From assembly GCF_052857255.1 (NCBI RefSeq), contig NC_135505.1, positions 24,100,269-24,164,268 on the forward strand: a DNA stretch of 64,000 nucleotides, given 5' to 3'. The translations under genes and the position numbers were made by a program. Shown in pieces: positions 31,566-42,234 of the stretch (the stretch's first letter is position 1; each line of letters starts with the position of its first letter). The notes below the pieces were generated by a model that was not told the DNA's origin, searched no databases, and saw only the letters and a program-made list of their open reading frames with translations. Source of the stretch: Amblyomma americanum. Lineage: Eukaryota > Arthropoda > Arachnida > Ixodida > Ixodidae.

Positions 31566-34179
31566 ATATGTCGCCGCTCGTTTCGCTTTTTTCGATACGG
31601 ATATGGTACACAGGCGCAGTTTTTCCGGCCGTCTCCTCACCGGGCGTGAAGCTTTCGCTCGGCCGCACAAGCCCGATGACGGCGGCGAGCGATGAGCGGC
31701 ACCGTCGTGCGGCGTTTTCTGCCCGTGTCGCTTGCCTCGCCGATCGGTTCTATGCGCAGGCACTGATTGAAAGCACATCTTTGCTGGTGTACGCACATCG
31801 CATATGTCGCTGTGGCTACCATGAGGTCCAATAAGTTTTATATTCTTAAGTTTATTGAACGTCATACCAACTAGTCCCCTACCACTCTCTTCTAGTTCTC
31901 ATTAAGGGGACTCTTAACATCACTACGATTTTCGCTCTTGGTCGTGCTGGCGTCGTCGTCGGTCTAGCGTGACAGGCCAGTGCGTCAGCGAGGTCATTTG
32001 CGTACCGAGCAGCCCACCGACCGTCGATCGCCGTCGCATCGGCCTATAGTGTGACCGGACCCTACCTATGCCTAAAAAAAACTGCGTTACTGTTATTATC
32101 GCTTTTGCGGTACCAGTCATTCATATATGGGTGACGACTGATACTTCGATCACGCGCGAAAGTACAGGGGGAATGAGACCTCGCTGCGCATATTCCAGCA
32201 TTGAGAGCAGACGACGTTTCTCTGCGCATGCCCTAGTGACGTCACGAGAGCATTCAATATGGCGGTCGCTGCTGGTGGGAGGAGTCTCAAGGAGTCCCGG
32301 TCTCAATTTCGATCGCATTTTTTGGAATATACAGCGCGCCCAGGGCCGCCAAATTTCAGAAATTGAATCTTAAGCTCTTGTATTAGTTACTGAAGGACAA
32401 AACTGCACTATGAAGAACGACTATGTCATGGCGCCTTTAAGCTTTGGTCGAGCAGTACCAATCCTAAAATGTGTGTGGTGCCTAGCTTCCACCGTCATTT
32501 CTTCGAAGTGGTTTATGAAGCGGCTCTTGGCGCATTCCCACGTCCCCTACCTCTTCTTCACTTCGGTGGAGACATGAATGTATGCCCTTGATATCAGGTT
32601 TCTATAGTTGTGGTTCCGCACCAAATCACAAAATAAATCTGGTATAGCACACTGGTTTGCTCAAAACATGCATCTCTCGAAGACAGGAAGACATGTTAGG
32701 CATAGCTCCCTACGCAATCAATTTGGGAAGAAGAAAGCAGCCACCAGGCTTTGTAAACACCAAAAACTAGGCGGCACGATAGCAAAACAACTCATAAAAG
32801 TTCAACGCTAACAAACAGAGCCAGTGAACCAAAAATATAACTATTTAAAGGTAGAAATTCCCAGTATGCTGTGTCTAGCTGCCACAAGAATTCACTATTT
32901 ATGATATATTTTCTTTATTTCGAAACAAATGACGCTACGCAAACGTATCCTGCTTCAAGTCACGCTTCATTTAAACAGTGAAAAGGTATTGTTGGAAACA
33001 TTTTCAAGTACCTTCCAATGCTTATACTAGCACGCTGTTTGAAGGGAGTGTTTTTTAGGAATCGCAGCATTTTTTAGGCACGAAATCAAAAATAAGTTTG
33101 TTGGTCAACCATGCTTATCATGTACATGGACCAGTTTGACCACCGAAGATATTTTTCCCTTGGAGAAAAGCGGTGATACATATTGGCAAACTAGCAGTAT
33201 CGACCCAGTATTAAATTAATGTCCTTTCTATCAAAAGAATAGAAATTGTTTCTATGTGATCCGAATATCCCATCCCCAAAAGATATCTACATTTTCATAC
33301 TTTTCTATCGCGGGACCAAAGTCTCCCAATGACTCAAGTATCGCAGTTTCTTTAGGGCAAAGCGGACTGTCTAGTATGCTTTATATAGCATAGTCTAGGG
33401 TTCGACGAAAGTTCGCCAGGTCAGGTATGAAACTAATGAAGTTGAAGGTCACCGACCATGTCAAGGTTACGATTGATGCTTCTGAATACGTACGGGTTTT
33501 TTACGTCACGTGCTCGCTTCATCACGTACTACATACTTAAATGACGAGCGAATCTTGGCCACCTCAGTGAACAAGGAACCTGTACGGGCTCCGAAGCGCT
33601 AATCGTAGCCTCTACAAGTCCAGTTACATTCGAACTTCATTATGCTTCATCCAGAAACAAGCTCCGTGTGCCGTTATTTTCTGAAACCTTTACATATTGG
33701 TTTTAGAATGAGGCATAAACTGCAGCGTGCTCAACAAAGCTTGGTGAACTTCTGCCCGAAACAATTTAGTATCGAAGGAATATTTTCTCTCAGAAAAGTT
33801 TGCGCATGAGGAAAGGTCAGAAGGTCTCTTACATATAGCTGAGTGGTAGTAAGGCGGTAGGGTCTCTTTCGCTTTCGCAAATCCAACGAAAAGCTTTCAG
33901 CCGCAAAATCTTGGAAAAAAACTAGAACATGACAAAAAACGTGCCTAGTCCCACAAAGTGCTACAAGATGGCACCAGTTAGTCTTTCCAACGCCGCATCC
34001 AGTATCATCATCGTTGCGCAACACGACGCTTCGCGGCTTTCTTTCCGGTTTTCACGGTGCCTTGCCCAGCGCCATTTGGCCTTTGTTATCCAATGCTTCG
34101 TTCGGAAGCATGTATACTGCTTGCGGAATGTGCGCCGTCGTGTGGCAAGCTGCGTGCTTTTGAACGCGAACGAAAAGTA
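31566..34179. other. Unassigned region
   Basis: 31570-31850 has a minus frame rich in Arg/Lys (31380-31865) with no recognisable motif. 32224-32440 is the inverted partner of the CRE-bearing repeat at 19166. 32450-34000 is AT-rich with only short frames. No gene can be supported. Confidence 0.4.
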
Positions 34180-35244
34180 ATCGGCAAGCGCGGATGGCCC
34201 TACACTGGAGGCTTTAAACTTCAAGTTTGCAAATCCGCTGAGGAACACGGTAAACGGGAGGCCGGGCGCAAGTTTGACGTCGCCGAAAAGTGTGCTCGCT
34301 GCTAGTGTATGCAAATGCAAGACCTCACCGAGATTACCCGAACCCGAAAGGCTTTCCTTGAGAAACCGTGCAAGTTCTCAAAACTTGAAGGGGACTTCTG
34401 TCGAGTACGTTCGCACTACGAAGAGCAACGGCTTCGCGGTGTCTATGGAGATGATCCACATGAAAAAATCGCTATCCCTCAGCACATGAACATTCAACCT
34501 GCAGACTTGAAAGCCAGTCGAGGGTGGCTCAACGCTTTATGAAACGGCACCATCTCTCCATTCGCCGTCGAACGACATTGTTCCAGAAGCGGCCAGCCGA
34601 ATACAAGGGCCAAATAATATTTCATCATTTTGTCAACGCACATCGGAGGGAGCATGGGTACGACCTCTCATAGATAGACAATGCAGTTAAGACCCGTGTC
34701 TCGTTCGATGCCCGTGAATATAGCACGGTGGAAGCCAAAGGAGCAGAAAGTGTCTCCGTGCGCACTATTGGCGCCGTACCGCAAAGATGCACAGCGATGC
34801 TTTGCATCACAGCTGATGGAAGGAAACTTCCACCCTACGTTGTCTTTAAGAGAAAGATTCTGCCAGGAGAGAAGTTCCGCCAGGGTATCGTAGTCCGGGT
34901 GGAAGAAAAAGGCAGGATGTTCTACGAAGTGGTCGTATACTGGCTGGAAACAGTGTGGCAGAACCGAGCAGGAGGCCTACTATGCCGCAGAGCCCTTCTT
35001 GTACTGACAGCTTTAGCGGGCACCTAACAGACCGAGTGAAGACTCGGCTGGCAAACTGCCAAACGGATTTGGCCGTAATTCCTGATGGCCCGACATGCGT
35101 GCTGCCGACGCTCGATGCTTGCGTTAACCCGCCATTCAAGACGGAACTTCGACGGCGCTACGCCGAGTGGATGGCCGCGGGTAACCACGGAGTGACTCCG
35201 ACAGGGCGGCTGAAGCGAGCGTCCCTCCATCAAGTTGTTCAGTG
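34180..35244 (+). pseudogene. pogo/Tigger-type transposase pseudogene
   Basis: pogo-group transposases (Tc1/mariner superfamily, DDE) cut and paste DNA elements at TA. Here a psq-type helix-turn-helix region is visible (GGFKLQVCKSAEEHGKREAG, 34210-34290). Then a KAFLEKPCKFSKLEGDF block and a CENP-B-like HTH portion ending ADLKASRGWL (34310-34540). The DDE domain follows: MLCITADGRKLPPYVVFKRK (34790-34860), VVYWLETVWQNR, ALLVLTALAGT (family D-A/F-RGH) and LANCQTDLAVIPDG...CVNPPFKTELRRRYAEWMA (35050-35180). At least four frameshifts break it. The frame ends at SLHQVVQW, where a LINE starts. Confidence 0.8.
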
Positions 35245-35245
35245 G

Positions 35246-35312
35246 GCTCGGCAACGCAGCAGCGATGGGCTTCGCCCACATTCATCGCCTCATTGCCGCG
35301 CAGGTAATCTCC
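35246..35312 (+). repeat. 5' UTR repeat unit, first copy
   Basis: GGCTCGGCAACGCAGCAGCG followed by ATGGGCTTCGC and a CAGGTAA end. It is repeated with two or three changes at 35587-35653. Each has a start codon and a splice-donor-like CAG/GTAA. Tandem 5' units often act as LINE promoters. Confidence 0.8.
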
Positions 35313-35494
35313 CTTGCCCTGGCCTGCTTTTCGTCCACTAACGCCCTGAGTGGATCCGAAATACCGTACCTACACCGTACAAGTTCCTTGTACCCGCCTC
35401 CAACCTCGCCGGATCCTTCGCCAGCAGAAAGTGGCCGCGCCCGTGCACTCCTGCCCTGTACTGTGCACTACGGAGCATCCCATCTGCGCACCGG

Positions 35495-35992
35495 ATGGGC
35501 CTCTCGGTTCGCAAAGCTGTCAGATCGCCAACAACATCAGCCCGTGAAGATAAAAGGCGCGGCGTGCTTGTACTGCTTTTCAGGGGGCTCGGCAACGCAG
35601 CAGCGATGGGCTTCGCTCACATTCATCGCCTCTTTGCCGCGCAGGTAACGAACTGTTCCTCGTTATATGCTCCCCGTACGCGCTACCGGGCGCTCTTAGC
35701 GTTGCCGAGCCCACGCTGTTGTTTATGCATTGCGTATGACTGTGCCGAAGTTGCTCTATCTTTGTTAGTTTTGTCGGGCGATGTCGAGTTAAACCCAGGC
35801 CCTAATCTTCGTTCCACTGAAACTACTGGTGACATACTGTCTGCACTCGAAGAACTGAAATCAGGGCAGTTATCATTACTAAATGAAGTGAAAGCAATGC
35901 ACGCAAAGTTATCGCAAAATGACAAGGAATTCGAAGACATTCGGAACCGGCTTCTAAAAATTGAACAAGGTTGTTCCTCTGTTCCCGCTTGA
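35495..35992 (+). CDS. LINE ORF1 N-terminal part with 2A-like motif
   Basis: The open frame has 165 codons from the first ATG (35495), but the more likely start is the ATG at 35608 (MGFAHIHRL) in the second 5' repeat unit. A hydrophobic stretch (VALSLLVLSG) leads into DVELNPGP at 35780-35803. This matches the 2A consensus D-V/I-E-x-N-P-G-P, at which ribosomes release at Gly and resume at Pro. A predicted coiled coil follows (ILSALEELKSGQLSLLNEV), then ends at a frameshift stop (35990). 2A-like sequences are known from some LINE ORF1 proteins of other animals and trypanosomes, where some act as N-terminal signals. Activity here is inferred. Confidence 0.75.
   Translation: MGLSVRKAVRSPTTSAREDKRRGVLVLLFRGLGNAAAMGFAHIHRLFAAQVTNCSSLYAPRTRYRALLALPSPRCCLCIAYDCAEVALSLLVLSGDVELNPGPNLRSTETTGDILSALEELKSGQLSLLNEVKAMHAKLSQNDKEFEDIRNRLLKIEQGCSSVPA
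35587..35653 (+). repeat. 5' UTR repeat unit, second copy
   Basis: Partner of 35246-35312, offset 341 bp. Here the ATG at 35608 opens the frame that runs through the 2A-like motif. Confidence 0.8.
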
Positions 35993-36246
35993 AAGAAAAG
36001 TTAAATGCCGTACAATCTGTAGCTCGAGAAAATGCGGACAAACTTGTCCACCTGTCGTCAAAAGTGGATGCGTTCGAGGATAGGGCCCGTAAGTCAAATG
36101 TTCTCCTCTATGGCATATCAGATAGCCAAGAAGAAACTTGGAATGAAGCCGAGGGCTTGTTTATTGAATTCTGCAAAACAACCCTGTCGACATTGAAGGT
36201 GCACACAGGATTGGCTCTTTCGCCGTCAATAAAACAAGACCAATAA
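35971..36246 (+). pseudogene. LINE ORF1 C-terminal part, shifted frame
   Basis: The coiled coil continues in this frame (LKEKLNAVQSVARENADKL) and passes into EDRARKSNVLLYGISD...E, the RNA-binding-type core seen in CR1-like and L1-like ORF1 proteins. Later pieces in another frame (36250-36480: RPIIVKFAHLKVKERIL) complete the domain. A frameshift near 35985 separates it from the 2A part. Confidence 0.7.
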
Positions 36247-36539
36247 TTGTTAAATTCGCACATTTAAAAGTTAAAGAGCGTATTCTGGCAAACGCGGGTA
36301 AACTGAAAGACACCAATTTCATTGTGTCATCGGACTATTCACCGAACACTCGGCTCACCCGCAAAAAGCTTGTTGAATTTGCGAAATCCAAAGGTAAATA
36401 TTATCAACTTCGACATGATAGGTTGACCAGGGAACACACTACCTATGTTTATGATCACTGTACAGAGAAAGTAGTTGAATGTCCTTCATAGCTAAGAGTT
36501 AGGTCTCAGGAGGAACCACCAAAATGTCATTTTTCCGTT

Positions 36540-39289
36540 TTATATACTAACATTAGAAGCATTCTGCTAAAGCTGGACACAGTTGCTAACCTTGTTTCCA
36601 CTACAGATAGCAATGTTGTCATTCTAACTGAAGGTGGTTAAATGCTTCCGTCGCCAATCCTGAACTTCAGATAGTTTTACCTAACTTGGATATCTTTAGC
36701 TGCGTTCGCGATAAGAGGCCTGGAGGAGGGGTGTTAATAGTAGCTAACGATAGTCTACATTGCTTTATTATTTATATCTCCTCTGCGTTGGAAATACCGT
36801 TCATTTGCACTAAAATTTCCCACCCACCTTTAATACTAGGAGCATGTTACCGACCCCCAGACGCCGATCCAAGCTTTGTCGCATTTTTCCACGAGGCCCT
36901 TTCCACTATGGCACATCTCTTTCCTAGCCCACTAATCCCTTTGTTCGCGGATTTCAACTTTCCAGCAATAACGTGGTCGGACATATCAATAACAATGTCG
37001 AAAAACCACACCGAAAGTGAATTTCTTAACACGTGCCTTACGTTTGGCTTGTCACAGCTTATCTCCACCCCAACAAGGCACAATAATCAGTCTTCCAGTC
37101 TGCTCGATCTTTGTTCACCACACATCCTGATAACCTTTCTGCGCTAACTTTCTTGCCCGAGCTGAGCGATCATGCCGCAAATCACGCTACTTATCAATCT
37201 CGTATAGCGTACCCGAAAAAAGTAAAGAAATTAACCCTCTACGAACAAGGTGACTACATCGCTTTCAATGAAAAGTTCTCAGCTTAGTGTCTATTCTCTT
37301 GATACGTTCTCATGTCGTTCAGTTGAAGGTAACTGGCTAATTAAAAAAAATACAGGAATTAATTAAAGCTAAAGCCCATATTCACACAATTACCGTAACC
37401 GAACGGCCGTCTTCCCCGTGGTTCAATAACACGTTAAAGCGCCTTAACAATAAAAAGAAACGACTCTATCTCATCGCCAAAGGAAGTAACAGTTCACGCG
37501 CATGGGAAATGTACCGCTGCGCTGATAAAATGTTCCAGTCTCTAGCTGCAAAAACTAAGTGATCTTTCTTTTCTACCTCATTTACTGATATGCTGCGTAA
37601 TAACCCACGGCCATTCAGGAAGGTTATAAATCCAAGCCCGAAGAAATCGATAAGATTACTTGACGAAAAGGAGATTCCTATTCCTGATACCGAAGTTGCA
37701 ACCACTAAACTCTGCGTTTTGTTCAGTTTTCACCAAATAACCCGAAGGCAATCTCCCTTGTTTTCCTAACCTTCAACATCCTGGCATGCTAGACATCACT
37801 TTAGAACCTCACGGCATTTGCAAATTAATCGAATCACTGAAGCTAACATCAACTGCTGGAATTGACGGCATCAACGCCAAAGTACTCAAAAACACCAAAG
37901 TAATTACCAGTGTCATCCTGTCGTACATTTTTCAACAGTCACTTTCGTCTAGAGCGGTGCCGCTGGATTGGAAAACAGGTAACGTCATTCCAGTTCCTAA
38001 AAAAGGATCATCATGTCTTGACTACGCGGCCAATTTCCATTACTAGCGTTTGTTCTAAGTTGATGGAGCATATCATTTTGAGCCAAATTATGAATTTTCT
38101 TATTTGTAACAACTTTTTTCAGTCCAGTCAGCATGGCTTCCTTAAGAATTTATCTTGCGATACACAATTTACATTATTCATCAATGACATCAGATCCCAC
38201 CTAGTCTTCAACATACCAGTAGATTCTCTGTTTTTAGACTTCGAGAAAGATTTTGACAAGGTTTCTCATAATCGACTTTTCTTGAAACTTTCACGCCTAA
38301 ATCTTCATCCCCTAGTCTATAACTGTTTACGTTGTGTTTTAATCGGCCATCATCAGTTTGTTTTCGCAAATAACCATTCCTCTCCGCTGTCTCCTGTGAT
38401 TTCTGGTGTGCCTCAGGGTTCTATTCTCAGCCCACTGCTCTTCTTAATCTACATCAATGACCTCCCTAACGAAATATCTTCTAACATACTTCTGTTCGCT
38501 GATGATTGTGTTGTATACCGACTGATTAACGATTTTTCAGATGCCCTCATTCTTCAACGCGACTTACAAACTGTAGAAAAATAGTGTGAAACTTAGATAA
38601 TGTCTTTAAATGTCAGCAAAACGTCATTAATTACTTTCCATCGCCGCCGTTCTCACCTAGTGCCCACGTATTTTTTTGGTAGCATATCCTTTGTGACATC
38701 TTATAAATATCTAGGTCTTATTTTAATACAGAATATTTCATGGTCCTCTCACATAGCGAAAATATCTAACGAGGCTAACCGCACTCTCGGCTTTCTAAGG
38801 CGAAATCATAAATTCTGCTCCCATTCCGTAAAAACTCTTGCTTACAAAACCCTTATAAGGCCCAAGCTAGAATATGCATGCTCAGTTTGGCACCCTCATC
38901 AGGCTAAGCTAGCTAACTCCTTTGAATCTGTCCAAACCCAGGCAGCTCGGTTTATTTTTAATGATTATTCTTCCTATACTAGTGTCACAGCTCTAAAATC
39001 TAACGCAAATCTTCGCAATCTAGAAAATCGACGTAAAATAGCCAGGCTCGTTCTCTACCATAAGTTCTATCATTTTCCATTCGATCGCAGCGCTATATCT
39101 CCCGCTCACCGCCATTCGTCCCGGACCAGTAATTCCAAGTCTATATACCAGACGCACGCGCGCACATCATCGCACCTTCACTCGTTTTTTCCACAAACAG
39201 CGAAAGACTGGAATGATCTGCCTGAAGAAGCGGTTCACCACTCCAGTGCGACAAATTTCAAAACAGCCATCGCAAATTTTCTTTTGTGA
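36540..39289 (+). pseudogene. LINE ORF2: endonuclease and reverse transcriptase
   Basis: Endonuclease: NIRSILLKLD, a changed ILTEG, RPGGGVLI (36710), GACYRPPDADPSF and LFADFNFPAITW (36940; usual GDFN changed to ADFN). RT: SLKLTSTAGIDGINAKVLK (37840), RPISITSVCSKLME (38025, shifted frame), QHGFLKNLSCDTQ, LDFEKDFDKV, SGVPQGSILSPLLFLIYIND and intact FADDCVVYR (38500). C-terminal region 38600-39289 has KYLGLIL, RPKLEYACSVWHPHQ and the end WNDLPEEAV. Two in-frame TAGs at 38582 and 38597 stand where related elements have Trp. No RNase H. Confidence 0.85.
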
Positions 39290-39371
39290 AGCCACCCACC
39301 CTTGAAGTTTTCTGTGAATCCGCCCACCCATAATGTAAAACCCCTGTCCAAGGGGCATTTGATGGCTAAAT

Positions 39372-39388
39372 AAATAAATAAAAAAGTG
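39372..39388 (+). repeat. (TAAA)n LINE tail
   Basis: TAAATAAATAAATAAA ends the CR1/L2-like LINE. A short simple-repeat tail is typical of this group. Confidence 0.8.
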
Positions 39389-40289
39389 TGTGCTTGGATC
39401 CTGCACGCGTGGCGTTCGTTGGCAGCGGACACCGTTCGACGGCGATTGTTCGACGTCGATTAGCGCGAAAGCGGCAAAGAATTTGAAATAAAATATTCGT
39501 ATCAGTTGCCACCTTTTTGATTATCTCATACTGTTGTCGCAGTGGCACCACAGTTTTTGATTATCTCATACTGTTGTCGCAGTGGCACCGCAGTGGCGCC
39601 CGCACCTGAGAAAATTTGATAAGAAAAAGCTCTGCTTAAACACGAGTATATACTGTAATCTAGATTACTGTTTCATGCAGGTTGCAATAATAGTATTGAT
39701 TCTCTTGTAACAGAAAAACGCTAGTTTTGTGTGATGAAACGCTTGCCGCGGGACAAGCGGTATGAAAAGACTGGAGCTGTCAGACCTATTTCCTAGTTAA
39801 ATGTCGCATCTGCACGCCTGTGCAGTTGACAGCGCAGCGATTTATGTTTCAAATTCACAGTATTAGCAAATTGAGAACGCAGGAAAACCAAACGAGGTGG
39901 CCTCCTATCCACGTGCATTAAGTGTTCCCTCTAAGTGGGGTCAACTCTTTACTTCTTGCCGCAGAACAGGTCTGTCCCCGTCAAGAACCCATATCCCGTT
40001 GTCATCGAGAAGCAAGAAAACTCAATTCCCGCTGCGTCGCCACTCAAAGCAGGATGTCGTTGGCTCGCCCTCGCATCGAAGCAAGCTTCAAGTAGACACG
40101 CAACGAGCACCAAAATTGATGCCCCCGCAGCAGCCAAAGCAGCGTTCAGAAATATGAAATTCATTTTTTGAACGCGGGAATCTGTCGGAGCTAAGGCGAG
40201 GAAGAACCAGCCTTGAAAGCGTTGAGGTTCGAACAGTTTGTTCGAACAGCCCAACTTCCTCTGTCTTGTCCGCGTGCCATGGCCTGCTA
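39389..40289. other. Mostly unassigned; possible resumption of the pogo sequence
   Basis: The first bases after the LINE tail (GTGTGCTTGGATCCTGCACG) could continue the transposase frame broken at 35244, but the match is weak. A 40-bp direct tandem repeat is at 39513-39592. The remainder (39600-40290) may include the 3' flank of the Gypsy fragment that follows, on the minus strand. Confidence 0.35.
39513..39592. repeat. 40-bp tandem duplication
   Basis: TTTTTGATTATCTCATACTG followed by TTGTCGCAGTGGCACC(A/G)CAG occurs twice in a row with one difference. Near identity points to a recent duplication. Confidence 0.85.
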
Positions 40290-40818
40290 GCCGAGCGCGG
40301 CACGAGGGGCGCTACAGAGCTCCCTTTCGTAGAGCGAAGCCACAGGATTCGCCCAGCGGATGTGCTTGAAGGAAGCTGCGCACAATGGTAGCGCAGTCGA
40401 AGCGAGAGCGAGTGCAGGGCCGAAGGGTAGAGGAGAGGCAATGTAGGCTGGTTTGAGGCGGTCAGCAGCCACGACGTCTTCACGGCCGTTGACGCCTAAC
40501 GTGAAGGTCTCCTGCGCACGATGGAGGACGCGAAAGGGTCCATCGTAGGCCGGCGTAAGGGGTGGATGGATGTGGTCACGGCGGATGAAGACATGGGTGC
40601 CGGAGGCCAGGTCCTGGCTGTCGAACACAGACTGAGGGTGACGCGCGGCAGGGATGACAGGGTAATGTGTCGAAATGTGTTGCGCAGATCTCGGATGTAG
40701 GTGGAAGCGTCATGGATTAACGGAGGCAAGGAAGGAGAGAAGAATTCCCCAGGGAGACGCAGGGGAACGCCGTAGACTAGCTCAGCATACGGGCTGCCGA
40801 TGTCAGCCTTCAGTGGTG
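40290..40818 (-). pseudogene. Third Gypsy element: integrase C-terminus fragment
   Basis: Minus strand: SPYAELVYGVPLRLPGEFF (40800-40735), then LIHDASTYIRDLRNTFRHI, then in the next frame LASGTHVFIRRDHIHPPLTPAYDGPFRVL and GREDVVAADRLKPAY (40628-40440). This is the C-terminal end of a Gypsy integrase of a different lineage from the other two in the window. A frameshift lies near 40640. The upstream pol is absent because a LINE adjoins at 40820. Confidence 0.8.
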
Positions 40819-40819
40819 A

Positions 40820-41696
40820 GCGAATTTTTATTTTTATTTATTTTTTATTTGTTGATACTGTCAGCCGTAAGGCCGTTACAGGGTGGATGCATACAACTCA
40901 AGAAGTACACACAGCCACAAGTACAAAATTATACTACTTATATGAAATCATCTTGCCAGAATATAAAACCACAAGTGTGTCAGATAGGTAACTGTTCATA
41001 ATAAAACGCTCGGTTTCAGACCACCGAGAATCGGAACCGCAGGTAAAGAACACAATGAATGACCGCAATGGCAAATGGTTTGTATAGGCTTAAATAACTG
41101 GACAGATAATTTTCAAACTGGCGTAGATTGTCTGCTTGTAAAATGTCCTGAGGCAAGGAATTCCATTCAGCTATGGTTCTGGGTAAGAAGGAGTATTTAC
41201 AGGAACTGATTCGGGCCATCATGGGTGTAACCTGATCTTTGTGAGAAGATCTCACCGCTTTAAACAAACGCTGTTTCAAGTATGTGGTTGTGTTCAAGTT
41301 GAGGTGGTTATTATATAACAGATGAAACATTTTTAGCCTGGCAACCTTCCTTCGCTTTGAAAGTTGAGGCAAGTTTAGGTCACAAAGCATGTCAGTCACG
41401 GAACCTGTAAATCTGTATTTTGACAAAATGAACCTAGCCGCCCTTCTCTGCACTTTTTCAATCCTGTCAATTTGGTTTTTCTGATGCGGATCCCATATCA
41501 CGCCCGCATATTCCAGTGTTGGTCGTACAAGCACGATATAGGCATTTAGTCTTGCTTTTGTGGAAGCAAGCTTCAGTTTTCTTCTTGTCAACCACAGTCT
41601 TGTTTCGGCCTTTGAGCATATGTTATTGATGTGTGTATGCCATTTTAGATTTGAAGTTATAGTGACGCGCGTCGCGTTGTGTGGCTTTTGTGCCAT
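40820..41696 (-). mobile_element. CR1-like LINE, 3' end
   Basis: The minus strand has the post-RT C-terminal domain in one open frame (41696-41016): WHTHINNICSKAETRLWLTRRKL, VRPTLEYAGVIWDPHQ, KVQRRAARFIL and IAEWNSLPQDI. A 3' UTR and an A/T-rich tail (antisense ATTTTTATTTTTATTTATTT) end at 40824. It is 5' truncated near 41690 and possibly inserted in the Gypsy fragment. Its open 226-codon frame makes it one of the better preserved pieces. Confidence 0.8.
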
Positions 41697-42234
41697 ATGT
41701 CTGCGGCGCCACTGCTCAAAACGGAGAGTGTCTACGGCGGCGCTCGTTGAGAGCTTGAGGCGCGGTCAACAAAACATTCCACGCTAGCAGGAAACGTGGA
41801 GAATAACCGCTCATTAGAACGGGTCAACCTCGCATGCACAGGGAAGGGACGCGTGCGAGACGCGCTTTCTACGAGAATAGCTGTCCTTCCGTCCACTGTG
41901 CATGAAGACTGCTTGTGAGGGACGGTACTGAATAGATGGACCCCGGAGATAGCCTATCCTTGAAACTGGCTTTACCTGAGGTTAAAACAACCCGCACTAT
42001 GGGAAAGCGAGAATGTTCGCGAAGCTCAAGGGAGGAGGGGAGAATTCTCGGAAATCTCGGAAATCGTATGACATTACCCTGAACACTGTACGGCAAACAG
42101 TTACGTCGCAATCTTGGCACGACTGTTGTCGGGAAAACTGGCGCCACATTGAGGTCGGCCAGTGGGGAGTATATATAGGCGAAAAGCTTGTATGATTGCC
42201 TGAGTGGCGGTGTTTTGCTTACTGTGTGCTTCAT
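41697..42234. other. Unassigned; contains a TATA-like sequence
   Basis: No gene was recognised. GGAGTATATATAGGCG at 42166-42181 looks like a core promoter, but no supporting transcript structure is visible. It may be the end of an LTR or a chance AT run. The minus frame 41869-42393 has no motif. Confidence 0.35.

Larger units (their letters stand above)
35245..39388 (+). mobile_element. CR1/L2-group LINE with a 2A-like ORF1, near full-length
   Basis: The 5' region has a 341-bp direct duplication (35246 and 35587). ORF1 (35587-36480) carries a 2A-like motif and a coiled-coil region. ORF2 (36540-39290) has endonuclease, RT and C-terminal domain without RNase H. The 3' end is AAGGGGCATTTGATGGCTAAATAAATAAATAAA, a (TAAA)n tail. 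About 4.1 kb is close to full length. It sits in the pogo transposase pseudogene, so it is younger than that copy. Several frameshifts and nonsense changes make it inactive. Confidence 0.85.

Noticed and set aside
33410..33475. AGGTCA-like half sites (nuclear receptor elements)
   Set aside because: Three half-site-like words in 60 bp with irregular spacing and no gene nearby; not enough support.
42166..42181. TATA-box promoter GTATATATAGG
   Set aside because: No initiator, start codon or reading frame follows at a sensible distance; kept only as a remark.
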